NCBI GenBank assembly: GCA_031256035.1
Contig: JAIRRJ010000052.1
Span: 1-64,000, forward strand
DNA length: 64,000 bases
Direction: 5' to 3'
Origin: Treponema sp.
GTDB taxonomy: Bacteria > Spirochaetota > Spirochaetia > Treponematales > Breznakiellaceae
Below are positions 1-7,814 of the stretch, piece after piece; the stretch's first letter is position 1, and each line of letters begins with the position of its first letter. The notes under the pieces are model-generated. The model was not told where the DNA came from. It was given only the letters and a program-made list of their open reading frames with translations, and made no database searches. The translations under genes were made by a program, and so were the position numbers.

Positions 1-559
1 CGATTTGCAGATAACTCTTGCCCCGCATCGTTGCGGCAGCCAGCGCCGCCCTGCCGAAGCGCAGCAATTTTTCCTGCACATCGACGGGGATTTCCGTATC
101 GCTTGCATCCTGCACATCGTGTCCGTAAATGCCGAACGCGGGCAACCCCTTCTGGGCATGACCTGCCAGCACGGCAGCAAGGTACACCGCGCCCGGACGC
201 TCAGTGCCGTTAAAGCCCCAAACACCTTTTATGGTAGAAGGATCCATGTCCATCGTTTCGCTACCGTAGCACCAGCATGGCGTTACAGTTAACGTAATGT
301 CAACGCCTTCGCGGCGGAATTTATCCTGACAGGCCGCCGTCTCCGGAACCCTGCCGATAGTGGTATCGGCGATAATCACCTGCACCGGTTCTCCGTTGGA
401 ATAGCGCAGATTTTTTTCAAGCAAGGCTTTTGCCGCCTTCGCCATGTTCATGGTTTGTACTTCAAGCGCCGCCCGTACATTTAACGGTCCCTGCCGCCCG
501 TCAATAGTCGGCCGTATGCCGATTTTCGGATATTCGCCTTTGCAACGATTTATCGCCAT
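1..559 (-). CDS. fucI: L-fucose isomerase, N-terminal part (cut by window edge)
   Basis: Converts L-fucose to L-fuculose in the cytoplasm, the entry step of fucose catabolism. Translating the minus strand from the ATG at 559 gives about 186 residues without a stop, matching the N-terminal domain of Fuc[13 protein letters not shown] near the start, then [32 protein letters not shown] and YGHDVQDA. A strong GGAGG lies just upstream of the ATG. The gene follows fucU by 12 bases on the same strand and is the last gene of this operon visible here; the C-terminal two thirds lie outside the window. Family assignment is firm because these motifs are nearly identical to enterobacterial FucI; activity cannot be judged without the active-site region. 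Confidence 0.95.
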   Translation of the reverse strand, partial: MAINRCKGEYPKIGIRPTIDGRQGPLNVRAALEVQTMNMAKAAKALLEKNLRYSNGEPVQVIIADTTIGRVPETAACQDKFRREGVDITLTVTPCWCYGSETMDMDPSTIKGVWGFNGTERPGAVYLAAVLAGHAQKGLPAFGIYGHDVQDASDTEIPVDVQEKLLRFGRAALAAATMRGKSYLQI

Positions 560-571
560 ATTTTCCTCCAG

Positions 572-1003
572 TTAAACGGGGATTACCCCTTTTTTCAAAA
601 TGATATTTCCGTATTTAACGGTTTCTCCGGTCATAACAACGGCAAATGCTTTTTTTGCCCGCTCGTAAAAAGCAAAACGTTCAATACGTTCGATTGGCGG
701 CGTGTCAGGCCAGCGTTTGTTGATTGCCGCACGGTACGATGTTTCGACTGCTGTGTCAAGGCTGTCGCCTGATACCGGCGCCATCATGACAACAGGATGG
801 GGAACATAGGCATCAAGGTTGATGAGCGCGAGAATGCCGTTAAGCAGCGCGGGGATTTTGATTCCGTCTGCCCGGATTACTTTTGGATTTACTGAATCTC
901 CGGGAAAAAAAGCATCGGCTAGAACGATTTCATCGCCATGCCCCATGCGAAACAGGGCATCAAGAAGTTCGGGACTTATGACCGGATCAATTCCAATTAG
1001 CAT
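572..1003 (-). CDS. fucU: L-fucose mutarotase
   Basis: FucU/RbsD-family protein of 143 residues, the normal length for the family. It interconverts alpha and beta anomers of L-fucose so that the isomerase receives the form it uses. The N-terminal [19 protein letters not shown] segment carries the catalytic His of the family, and the C-terminal [10 protein letters not shown] matches the conserved tail with its Tyr. It sits between the GH42-like protein gene and fucI on the same strand with short gaps, so co-transcription is very likely. The neighbouring fucI makes FucU a better call than RbsD (ribose pyranase). Confidence 0.93.
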   Translation of the reverse strand: MLIGIDPVISPELLDALFRMGHGDEIVLADAFFPGDSVNPKVIRADGIKIPALLNGILALINLDAYVPHPVVMMAPVSGDSLDTAVETSYRAAINKRWPDTPPIERIERFAFYERAKKAFAVVMTGETVKYGNIILKKGVIPV

Positions 1004-1051
1004 TGTGCCGCCATTACTAATAGTCCCATTGAATTTTCAGTTTGTCAATAT

Positions 1052-2779
1052 TTATGTCAGCTTGAAAAAACGATATGTCCCGCCGGGAAGATAAATGCGC
1101 GCAGTTTTATATGAAACAACCGGCTTACCGTAATGTTTCCTGTTTGCGGAGTCGGCAGCAAGCGGAATCTCCGTGTCTGTCTCAAGGTCGCGCAGGGTAG
1201 AGTATTTTTCAGGCAGGAAGATTTCAACATCGTCCGCGTATTGTTTTTGCGAATATATGCCGATGACATCGTTATCATACATAAACATACAGATGCGTGG
1301 GCTGCTTTTTATGAATGGATTTGTGTCAGCAAAAACTCTGTTGATTAACCCCGTAACCTCTTTTGGCAGCGAATACAGATCGCCAAAATCATTCGGTATG
1401 TTGAGTGTATACAGATGCCCCTTTCCGTAGTAATCATGAACAAGCAGAGGGAAGCTGTTGTAGCCGGTCATCATGGCAATCTCACACCAGCTTGCGTTAG
1501 TTTTATAGTCGAGAGCCTCAATCATGATTTTTTCCCCGCCACTCGATACGAGCCTTCTTTCGCCGTAAGGTTCAACCCAATATTCGTTTCCGCTCACAAT
1601 GCGTCCCGTGGGGCGTACCGAAGTCATGTCCTTTATGCCGCGATCAATGCACTCTTTCAAAAAGCCTGCGGTGATAACGGCAGTATTGCCGCGCCGCACA
1701 TGATCTTCAAGTTTTTGAATAACGTCTTTGTCTTTTGCGGCGCTTGCCGGAAGGAAAACCATTTTGCCTTGACCGAAATCGGGAGACGGCTCAAAAGGAA
1801 TGCCCGTCATTCCGAGATAATTTACAACCTGATCTTCACCGTCCGCATTGTACGGCTCGTATAAACTGACGCCTCTGGGGTTGCCGCATTTCTTTATTAT
1901 CGAATTGAGTCTTGAAAGCCGGGGTGTAAGCGGCGGCAGGAATCCCGAATCGATCATCACAAAGAAATTGAAAAGCATCATCTCGCGCGCTTTTGCAAAT
2001 AACGTGAATTCCGCCTGCTCCACCCAGCCGCTTATGTCGTCCGATAAACCAAATGGGTCTATCCAGCCGCCGCCGTTTCTGCCCGGCGATACATTTTCAA
2101 GGTAGCGGATGATGCTGTAGCTCAGATACCTCTGCAAATGCTGCTGTTCGTATTTGGGGTTTCGGGTTTCAGTTCCTGTATAAATTCCGTCAAAAATATC
2201 TTTTTGTTTTTCCGGGTTGTAGCCGGTTTCCTGATACGATTCATACCAGTTCGGATATTTGATAATCAATTTTACTTTCGGATTGGCTTCCCTCGCCGCC
2301 TTTACCAATGTACGCGAAACATCTTCCATTAGACCGAGCTTGTAATCAGCCCATGTTTTTGCGCCTTTCGCTTTTATGCAATGTTCGCAGCGGCATGCGG
2401 TGAAATAAAAGTCGTCCAGAATTACTTCATCGAACAGTGCGGCTGTACGTTTCATGATTTCCGCAAGGCGTTCCCGGCACGGAGCTTCCGAATAGCAGAA
2501 AGTATCGAAAATGCTGTTTTTTTCGTGACCCTGCATTTGAATGGTCGTGGTGATTCCTCCCGCCGCTTCAATGCCATATTCCTCAAACAGCGCTTTTACA
2601 GCGCGTATTTTTTCAGCGCTCACCTCAACATTACTGCGGTAAGGCTCAATATAGACCTTGTCCAGCGGGCAATATTTTTCAAAGAATTCGATCCCGCGCC
2701 TTAATTCATCAAGCGATGCCTTTTCGATTCCGGAGGCGAACAGATATGCCGCCATTTTAAACTCAAATTGTTTTCCCAT
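1052..2779 (-). CDS. Unrecognised TIM-barrel protein with GATase-like middle domain, first gene of fuc operon
   Basis: About 575 residues with no signal peptide. The start is placed at MGKQFEF because GGAGG lies six bases before that ATG; an upstream ATG adds 12 residues but has no ribosome-binding site. Residues 1-330 look like a (beta/alpha)8 barrel (VILDDFYFTACRCEHC, KLIIKYPNWYES), with a CxxxxC pair. Residues about 340-440 (YLGMTGIPFEP, GKMVFLPAS, HVRRGNTAVITAG) resemble the glutamine-amidotransferase-like trimerisation domain of GH42 beta-galactosidases, followed by a small beta-rich tail. I infer a GH42-like cytoplasmic glycosidase or related enzyme acting on fucosylated compounds, from fold and from fucU/fucI downstream. 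I do not recognise a named family, and catalytic residues are not certain. Confidence 0.5.
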   Translation of the reverse strand: MGKQFEFKMAAYLFASGIEKASLDELRRGIEFFEKYCPLDKVYIEPYRSNVEVSAEKIRAVKALFEEYGIEAAGGITTTIQMQGHEKNSIFDTFCYSEAPCRERLAEIMKRTAALFDEVILDDFYFTACRCEHCIKAKGAKTWADYKLGLMEDVSRTLVKAAREANPKVKLIIKYPNWYESYQETGYNPEKQKDIFDGIYTGTETRNPKYEQQHLQRYLSYSIIRYLENVSPGRNGGGWIDPFGLSDDISGWVEQAEFTLFAKAREMMLFNFFVMIDSGFLPPLTPRLSRLNSIIKKCGNPRGVSLYEPYNADGEDQVVNYLGMTGIPFEPSPDFGQGKMVFLPASAAKDKDVIQKLEDHVRRGNTAVITAGFLKECIDRGIKDMTSVRPTGRIVSGNEYWVEPYGERRLVSSGGEKIMIEALDYKTNASWCEIAMMTGYNSFPLLVHDYYGKGHLYTLNIPNDFGDLYSLPKEVTGLINRVFADTNPFIKSSPRICMFMYDNDVIGIYSQKQYADDVEIFLPEKYSTLRDLETDTEIPLAADSANRKHYGKPVVSYKTARIYLPGGTYRFFKLT

Positions 2780-2881
2780 GATTTCCTCCTTGCTGATTCT
2801 CCCTGTCTCGTCCATTTTACCATATTTATTACAACATTTCAGCTATAGCCACAAGCGGCATAAATCCGCTATTCTATCATT

Positions 2882-4117
2882 ATGAAAGTTTGGGTTAAGT
2901 TATTAATAGGATCTATTTTGGGAATGACAATTGGTTTTTTGCTGCCTGTTGAAAGTCAACGTGTGTCCGAGGCTTTTCGATGGCTTGAAAGGCTGGCGCT
3001 GGGTATGGGACGGTATGCGGTAATTCCGGTTTTGGTATTTTCGCTTACTATGGCGGTTTATGAGCTTCGCCAGAGTGAACAGTTTTGGCCGATGGTATTT
3101 AAAAATTTCTTATTCATAATCGGAACTTCCCTCTTGGTAATATCATCCGGGCTTTTGGTAACCATGTTCTTTTCGCCGGGGCGTATTCCGATAGAAAAAG
3201 CCGAACAATTCGAAATACTAAATCTTGATATTGCGGCGAACATAGTTGATATATTTCCCGCAAATATGTTAAGCGTTCTTGCAGGCAGCGGTATTTATCT
3301 TTTTCCTGTATGCGTCTTTGCCTTTTTTATGGGAATGGGTCTCAACTACGACCGTAATCATTCCAAATCTGTGGTCACTCTGGTGGATTCTCTTTCCCGT
3401 ATTTTTTATCATATTGCATCTTTCTTTTCGGAAATCCTTGGATTTATTATTATTATGCTTTCTGCGTATTGGGCAGTCCGTTTTCACGGAATAATACAAG
3501 CCAGAATTTATAAAGATCTAGTCATAATGCTGGGAGTATTCAGCGTTGTGTTGTGTTTTATCATTTTCCCGTTGTTCCTGTATTTCCTGAAACCAAAGGT
3601 TAACCCTTGGCGCGTTCTTTACGGTTCGCTGGGACCGGCGCTGACATCATTCTTCTCCGGAGATATTAATTTTACTATACCGGTGCTGCAGCGCCACTTA
3701 AAGGAAAACTTCGGCGTCAGAAGGCGTTCCAGCGCTTTATCTCTGGCGCTCTTCAGCACTTTCTGTCGCTGCGGAAGCGCCATGATAGCGGCTGTGGCAT
3801 TTATCGTTATCATCAAATCATATTCATATTTAAGGATAGCTCCTGCCGTTCTGTTTTCAATCGGTCTGCGCGCCTTTTTCATATCCTTTTTGCTTGCGCG
3901 TCATCCCGGTGACGGAGCGTACATCGCGTTAGCTGCTCTTTGTTTAAGCTATGGCGGCGGTGAATACCGCGCGGGCTACCTGATCTTAAAACCTCTTGCT
4001 TTCTACCTTGTCGCTCTGGGTACTTTCATTGACGTAATGCTCACCGCTTTCGGTTCATACATTATGGCGCGCGCCAACGGATATATAGAGGGAAAGAATT
4101 TAGTGCATTTTATTTGA
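2882..4117 (+). CDS. Dicarboxylate/amino acid:cation symporter (SDF family)
   Basis: 411-residue polytopic inner-membrane protein of the sodium:dicarboxylate/glutamate symporter family (DctA/GltP type), which couples uptake of acidic substrates to Na+ or H+. The N-terminus (VWVKLLIGSILGMTIGFLLP) and the MGRYAVIPVLVFSL helix are typical. The C-terminal half has the serine-rich hairpin region (GPALTSFFSGDINFTIPVL, then CRCGSAMIAAVAF). The canonical Asn-Met-Asp-Gly substrate motif is not clearly present, so substrate is uncertain. No Shine-Dalgarno precedes the ATG; instead TATTCT ends six bases before it. The gene diverges from the fuc operon and its end overlaps the end of ygiQ by 8 bases. Confidence 0.8.
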   Translation: MKVWVKLLIGSILGMTIGFLLPVESQRVSEAFRWLERLALGMGRYAVIPVLVFSLTMAVYELRQSEQFWPMVFKNFLFIIGTSLLVISSGLLVTMFFSPGRIPIEKAEQFEILNLDIAANIVDIFPANMLSVLAGSGIYLFPVCVFAFFMGMGLNYDRNHSKSVVTLVDSLSRIFYHIASFFSEILGFIIIMLSAYWAVRFHGIIQARIYKDLVIMLGVFSVVLCFIIFPLFLYFLKPKVNPWRVLYGSLGPALTSFFSGDINFTIPVLQRHLKENFGVRRRSSALSLALFSTFCRCGSAMIAAVAFIVIIKSYSYLRIAPAVLFSIGLRAFFISFLLARHPGDGAYIALAALCLSYGGGEYRAGYLILKPLAFYLVALGTFIDVMLTAFGSYIMARANGYIEGKNLVHFI

Positions 4118-5984
4118 GAGAATCAATCAGGTCCTCCCTCTGGATTTCTTTCAAAGCTGTTATTATCAGCTTTCTGTTTTCCGGTTTGTTAAAATGGAGC
4201 AATGCCCGTTGCAGCCGCCGTTCTCTCTCTCCTTTGGCGATATACACCGGCTTCATGGTGCGGGGATCAAGTCCGGTGTGGTACATCACGGTTGACATTG
4301 TTCCCGGGGTTGGGTAAAAATCCTGCGATTGCTCCGGCACGAAGCCGGTTTTTTTGAGGTACTGCGCAAGTTCAACTGACTCTTCAAGCGATGCGCCGGG
4401 ATGGGCTGAAATAAAATAAGGCAGCAGGTATTGTTTTAATCCGAGCTGCCTGTTTGCGGCTTCGTAGTCCTTCCTGAATTGCTCATAACAGGAAGAGTTG
4501 CATTTTCCCATTGCGTCAAGCACCTTTGCTGAAACATGCTCCGGAGCGGTTTTTAGCTGGCCGCTTACATGATGTTTACAGAGCGTTTCCAGAAATTCCC
4601 TTCCGTGTTTTTTGTCATGCAGAATAAAATCAAAACGCAGCCCTGAGCGGATGAAGACTTTTTTTACACCGGGTATTTCTCTCAGTGCGCACAATGCCGC
4701 AAGATACTGACCATGATCCGCCTTTAACTCAGGGCAGGGTTCGGGATACAGACATTCACGCTGTGCGCAAAAACCTCCGCGCTTTTGCTTTTCACAGCCG
4801 GGGCGAAAAAAATTGGCTGTGGGGCCGCCCACATCGTGAACATAGCCCTTAAAGCCGGTAAGCGCGGCTATTCTTTTCCCTTCACGGAGCAGGCTTTCGC
4901 GGCTGCGTCCCGTAACGATCCGTCCCTGGTGGAAGGTAATCGCGCAAAATGAACAGCCGCCAAAACACCCCCGGCTTGATACAAGTGAAAAAGCGACTTC
5001 CTTGAGCGCGGGGATGCCACCGGCTTTGTCGTACATAGGGTGAGAACGCCGTGTAAAGGGAAGTTCGTAAAATGAATCAAGTTCTTCACCGGAAATGGGA
5101 AGGGCTGGAGGGTTTTGAATAACAAGGCGATCCCCGTCATTTCGTTCCGCAAGAGGTTTTGCGCTTTGTGGATCGGCATTTTGTTTCTGCAGCATGAAGT
5201 GTTCGGCATAGGCGCGTAACGAAGCTTCGTCTTTCCCCGATACTTTACTGTAATCAGGCAGAAAAACCGCATCCTTCCATTGTTCCGCGCCGCCATGAAC
5301 ACGGACACAAGTGCCGCGCACATCGCGGATGCTGTCCGCCGATTCACCAGAGGCTAGACGGCGCACAATTTCCAGTATGGGTTTTTCACCCATTCCGTAA
5401 ACAAGAATATCCGCTTTTGAATCAAGCAGGATGGAACGCCTAACAGTATCCGACCAGTAATCGTAGTGGGCAAAGCGGCGGAGGCTTGCCTCAATCCCGC
5501 CAATGATCACAGTCGTGTTTTTGTATGCGCGCCTGATCCCCTCAACATATACCAAAAGAGCGCGGTCAGGGCGCATTTTGCAACGAAGTTTCCCGCGCAG
5601 CCCGCTTTTTCCGCCGGGCGAATATGCGTCATCGGAACGTTTTCGTTTTGCGGCTGTGTAATGTGCAACCATGGAATCCATGTTGCCTGCGCCCGCTAAA
5701 AACCCGAGCCGTGGCCGGCCTAAAATTGTATACGATGAAGTGTCTTTCCAGTCCGGCTGAGGGATTATGCCTACGCGGAAACCGGCGGCTTCAAGTGTCC
5801 GGCACAAAAGCGCCGCGGCAAAAGACGGATGATCGACATAGGCGTCGCCGGAAACGAAAATAAAATCGCACGCTTCCCACCCGCGCTCGTCCATATCGCG
5901 GCGGCACACGGGAAGAAAATCGCCGGATTTATATGCCGACGACGGCTTTGACCTGTGGTATTTCCTTTTTGAGGTAATTTTCAA
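4110..5984 (-). CDS. ygiQ: YgiQ-family radical SAM protein
   Basis: About 624 residues, close to the family length. N-terminal cobalamin-binding-like segment (FIFVSGDAYVDHPSFAAALL, HYDYWSDTVRR), then the radical SAM cluster motif CFGGCSFC (CxxxCxxC), then DVGGPTANFF and APEHVS, all diagnostic for YgiQ. The exact biochemical role of YgiQ is not established. The open frame begins at a TTG inside nfu; family homology clearly begins by GDFLPVCRRDMDERGW, so the exact start is uncertain. Residues about 129-137 (RGKLRCKM) are an extra block relative to E. coli YgiQ, where GKRPDRA is continuous; it is encoded by a copy of the dispersed 24-bp repeat at 5573-5598. Likely co-transcribed with nfu. Confidence 0.92.
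   Translation of the reverse strand: MKITSKRKYHRSKPSSAYKSGDFLPVCRRDMDERGWEACDFIFVSGDAYVDHPSFAAALLCRTLEAAGFRVGIIPQPDWKDTSSYTILGRPRLGFLAGAGNMDSMVAHYTAAKRKRSDDAYSPGGKSGLRGKLRCKMRPDRALLVYVEGIRRAYKNTTVIIGGIEASLRRFAHYDYWSDTVRRSILLDSKADILVYGMGEKPILEIVRRLASGESADSIRDVRGTCVRVHGGAEQWKDAVFLPDYSKVSGKDEASLRAYAEHFMLQKQNADPQSAKPLAERNDGDRLVIQNPPALPISGEELDSFYELPFTRRSHPMYDKAGGIPALKEVAFSLVSSRGCFGGCSFCAITFHQGRIVTGRSRESLLREGKRIAALTGFKGYVHDVGGPTANFFRPGCEKQKRGGFCAQRECLYPEPCPELKADHGQYLAALCALREIPGVKKVFIRSGLRFDFILHDKKHGREFLETLCKHHVSGQLKTAPEHVSAKVLDAMGKCNSSCYEQFRKDYEAANRQLGLKQYLLPYFISAHPGASLEESVELAQYLKKTGFVPEQSQDFYPTPGTMSTVMYHTGLDPRTMKPVYIAKGERERRLQRALLHFNKPENRKLIITALKEIQREDLIDSLK
5573..5598 (-). repeat. Dispersed in-gene repeat, copy 1 (inside ygiQ)
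   Basis: On the coding strand this reads GGGAAACTTCGTTGCA with conserved flanks GCGC and AAATGC. It is read in frame as RGKLRCKM, at a point where E. coli YgiQ has no residues between GK and RPDRA. The insertion keeps the frame and causes no stop. Confidence 0.8.
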
Positions 5985-6150
5985 TTCCCATTTTAAGTGT
6001 CATCTGCGACATAGGACAAGTTCCGCAGGCTCCTGTAAGTTTTACCGAAACGATGCCTTCTTTGTCCACAGAAACGAATTCAACATCTCCGCCGTCCGCC
6101 TGCAGAGAGGGGCGTACATTTTCTAGAGCGGCTTTTACCTGTTCTTCCAT
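5929..6150 (-). CDS. nfu: NifU-like C-terminal domain (Nfu-type) Fe-S carrier
   Basis: 73-residue single-domain protein. It matches the NifU C-terminal domain: EEQVKAALENVRPSLQADGGDVEFV, then the GACGTCPMS segment with the CxxC pair that holds a transient 4Fe-4S cluster in a dimer. Its expected role is transfer of Fe-S clusters to apo-proteins in the cytoplasm. An AGGAGTTACG-like site precedes the ATG at 6150. The following gene ygiQ, an Fe-S radical SAM enzyme, overlaps its 3' end, so the two are probably translated from one message. Confidence 0.93.
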   Translation of the reverse strand: MEEQVKAALENVRPSLQADGGDVEFVSVDKEGIVSVKLTGACGTCPMSQMTLKMGIENYLKKEIPQVKAVVGI

Positions 6151-6163
6151 TCGTAACTCCTTT

Positions 6164-6466
6164 CCCTCAATTTCCTGCTACACAATAGCTTAAACCTTCA
6201 TGTTAATTTTTTTGCAATGCATAAGGTTTTTGCGGAGAGAGAGGGATTTGGGGTTCCGGTCGCAAACATCCTGTTTGCTCCCTCCACCCCCGCCTACGCG
6301 CTCCCGGCGCGTCCATGCGCCGCACTTCCCTGACAAGGCTTACGCCTTGGAATTATTAAAGGAGCGCTACGTTTCAAATCCCTCAATTTCCTGCTACACA
6401 ATAGCTTAAACCTTCATGTTAATTTTTTTGCAATGCATAAGGTTTTTGCGGAGAGAGAGGGATTTG
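6164..6466. repeat. 87-bp direct repeat pair (6164-6250 and 6380-6466)
   Basis: The stretch from CCCTCAATTTCCTGC through GAGAGAGAGGGATTTG occurs twice, offset by 216 bases and apparently identical over 87 positions. The right copy includes the 3' acceptor strand and part of the T arm of tRNA-Ser(GGA); the left copy carries the same tRNA end without the rest of the tRNA. The arrangement equals a tandem duplication of one tRNA-like element plus its spacer, and also resembles the attL/attR arrangement left by insertion at a tRNA 3' end. Confidence 0.85.
6232..6393 (-). repeat. tRNA-Ser-ended ~160-bp element, copy A
   Basis: The left end GCGGAGAGAGAGGGATTTG equals the tRNA-Ser 3' end. The right half (CTCCCGGCGCGTCCATGCGC, then GACAAGGCTTACGCCTTGG, then GGAGCGC) matches copies B and C. 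The left half has diverged. It has no plausible protein-coding capacity; short frames over it are artefacts. Confidence 0.75.
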
Positions 6467-6535
6467 AACCCTCGGTACCCTTCCGGGTACACACGACTTC
6501 CAATCGTGCACCTTCGGCCGCTCGGTCATCTCTCC
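6449..6535 (-). tRNA. tRNA-Ser (anticodon GGA)
   Basis: 87 nt. Acceptor strands GGAGAGA and TCTCTCC pair fully. The anticodon stem CACGA/TCGTG encloses loop TTGGAAG with anticodon GGA (reads UCC/UCU). There is a long variable arm (GTACCC/GGGTAC) and a T arm GAGGG-TTCAAAT-CCCTC. The discriminator base is G and CCA is not encoded. It lies within the repeat array, 8 bases from element B. Confidence 0.96.
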
Positions 6536-6543
6536 AATACTGA

Positions 6544-6705
6544 GCGGAGAGAGGGGGATTCGCCCTCCAGCTCTCGACATCGTGTCTCGAGCTTCCAGGC
6601 CGCCTCCGCACTCCCGGCGCGTCCATGCGCCGCAATTCTCTGACAAGGCTTAAGCCTTGGAATTTGCTCAAGGAGCGCTCCGGTTCGAATCCCCAATCTC
6701 TCCGC
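6544..6705 (-). repeat. tRNA-Ser-ended ~160-bp element, copy B
   Basis: On the minus strand the element begins GGAGAGATTGGGGATTCG and ends CGAATCCCCCTCTCTCC, so its ends could pair as a seven-base acceptor stem identical to that of tRNA-Ser. On the duplex they form ~20-bp imperfect terminal inverted repeats. Internal palindromes include GGAGCGCTCC, CAAGGCTTAAGCCTTG and GGCGC/GCGCC. It is about 95% identical by eye to copy C over the core. Confidence 0.8.
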
Positions 6706-6759
6706 AAATATAGTCAATGGAAACATTGAATAAATGTTTCCGGCTATACAAATCTGTCT

Positions 6760-6919
6760 CGGAGAGAGGGGGATTCGCCTTCCAGCTCTCGACATCGTGT
6801 CTCGAGCTTCCAGGCCGCCTCCGCACTCCCGGCGCGTCCATGCGCCACAATTCCCTGACAAGGCTTACGCCTTGGAATTTGCTCAAGGAGCGCTCCGGTT
6901 CGAATCCCTCAATTTCCGC
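6760..6919 (-). repeat. tRNA-Ser-ended ~160-bp element, copy C
   Basis: Same organisation as copy B with a few substitutions, such as GCTTACGCC for GCTTAAGCC. The right end TCGAATCCCTCAATTTCCGC is shared with copy A rather than B. It is separated from tRNA-Ser(CGA) by 55 bases. Confidence 0.8.
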
Positions 6920-6974
6920 GATTATATATTACCATCAATCTTAGTTCTGATTAACCGGCAACATATAACTTATG

Positions 6975-7061
6975 CGGAGAGAGGGGGATTCGAACCCCCG
7001 GAACCCTTGCGGGTTCAACGGTTTTCGAGACCGCCCGATTCAACCGCTCTCGCATCTCTCC
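6975..7061 (-). tRNA. tRNA-Ser (anticodon CGA)
   Basis: 87 nt. Acceptor strands GGAGAGA/TCTCTCC are the same as in the GGA isoacceptor. The anticodon stem GCGGT/ACCGT encloses loop CTCGAAA with anticodon CGA (reads UCG). The variable arm is GAACCC/GGGTTC and the T arm GGGGG-TTCGAAT-CCCCC. The discriminator is G and there is no encoded CCA. Confidence 0.96.
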
Positions 7062-7071
7062 GGCTGCGCTT

Positions 7072-7105
7072 TTGACACTGTAGCTTTTGGAGCTTTAAGT
7101 GTCAA
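7072..7105 (-). terminator. Hairpin after araD, possible terminator
   Basis: TTGACACT and AGTGTCAA form an 8-bp stem around an 18-base loop with inner AGCT pairing, directly after the araD stop codon. Only a short A/T tract follows, so termination is uncertain and read-through into the tRNA array is possible. Confidence 0.4.
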
Positions 7106-7110
7106 TAGGG

Positions 7111-7809
7111 TTACTGCCCGTAATAGGCATCTTTACCGTGCTTGCGTTCCCAGTGTTTTTTTGTTATGTGCTCAGGTAACGGAGAAGCAAGAGGATCAAG
7201 CATTACGGTAAAAAGAGCCATTTTGCAAATTTCTTCCAAAATGACGCTGTGGCGAACTGACTCGGCTGCGCTTTCGCCCCAGGTAAAGGGACCGTGTCCG
7301 GCTACCAGCGCTATATTGATGCGGGAGGCATCCAGATTCCCTGATCTGAAAGTTTCCACAATCAGATTTCCCGTTTCAGGTTCATAATCATTTTTTACTG
7401 CTTCAGGGCTTAAGAAGGGAGTACATGGAATTTCCATCGCGCAATGATCGGCATGAGTTGTGCCAAAAACAGGAACCGGTTTTTTTGCCTGTGCCCAGGC
7501 GACCGCATACGGCGAATGGGTGTGAGTGATGCCGCGGATGGTCTTGAAATTGCGGTATAAAACCTGATGTGTTTTTGTATCCGATGAAGGCTTGAGTTTC
7601 CCATCGACAATTTTCCCGTCAAGGTCAACCAATGTCATCAATTCCGGCTGCAATTGATCATATTCCAGACCGGAAGGTTTAATGGCGAATATAGCCCTGT
7701 CAGGATCAAGGGCAGATACGTTGCCCCATGTGTAAATGGCAAGATTGCGGCGTTTTATTTCGATGTTCGCTTCATAGGCCTCTTCACGTAACGTTCTGTA
7801 TGCGTCCAT
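7111..7809 (-). CDS. araD: L-ribulose-5-phosphate 4-epimerase
   Basis: 232 residues, the usual length. A class II aldolase-fold, metal-dependent enzyme that converts L-ribulose-5-phosphate to D-xylulose-5-phosphate, feeding the pentose phosphate pathway. Visible family motifs are TWGNVSA near the start, KPSGLEYDQL, the SSDTKTH phosphate/metal segment, THTHSPYAVAWAQA with the metal-binding His pair, and THADHC. It follows araA by five bases on the same strand and completes the arabinose operon araB-araA-araD. Confidence 0.97.
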   Translation of the reverse strand: MDAYRTLREEAYEANIEIKRRNLAIYTWGNVSALDPDRAIFAIKPSGLEYDQLQPELMTLVDLDGKIVDGKLKPSSDTKTHQVLYRNFKTIRGITHTHSPYAVAWAQAKKPVPVFGTTHADHCAMEIPCTPFLSPEAVKNDYEPETGNLIVETFRSGNLDASRINIALVAGHGPFTWGESAAESVRHSVILEEICKMALFTVMLDPLASPLPEHITKKHWERKHGKDAYYGQ

Positions 7810-7814
7810 GTATT

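Noticed and set aside
6414-7075. Several overlapping frames of 70-113 codons on both strands across the tRNA region
   Set aside because: They run through tRNA-Ser genes and the palindromic elements and change frame between repeat copies; they are artefacts of GC-rich repeats without stops.
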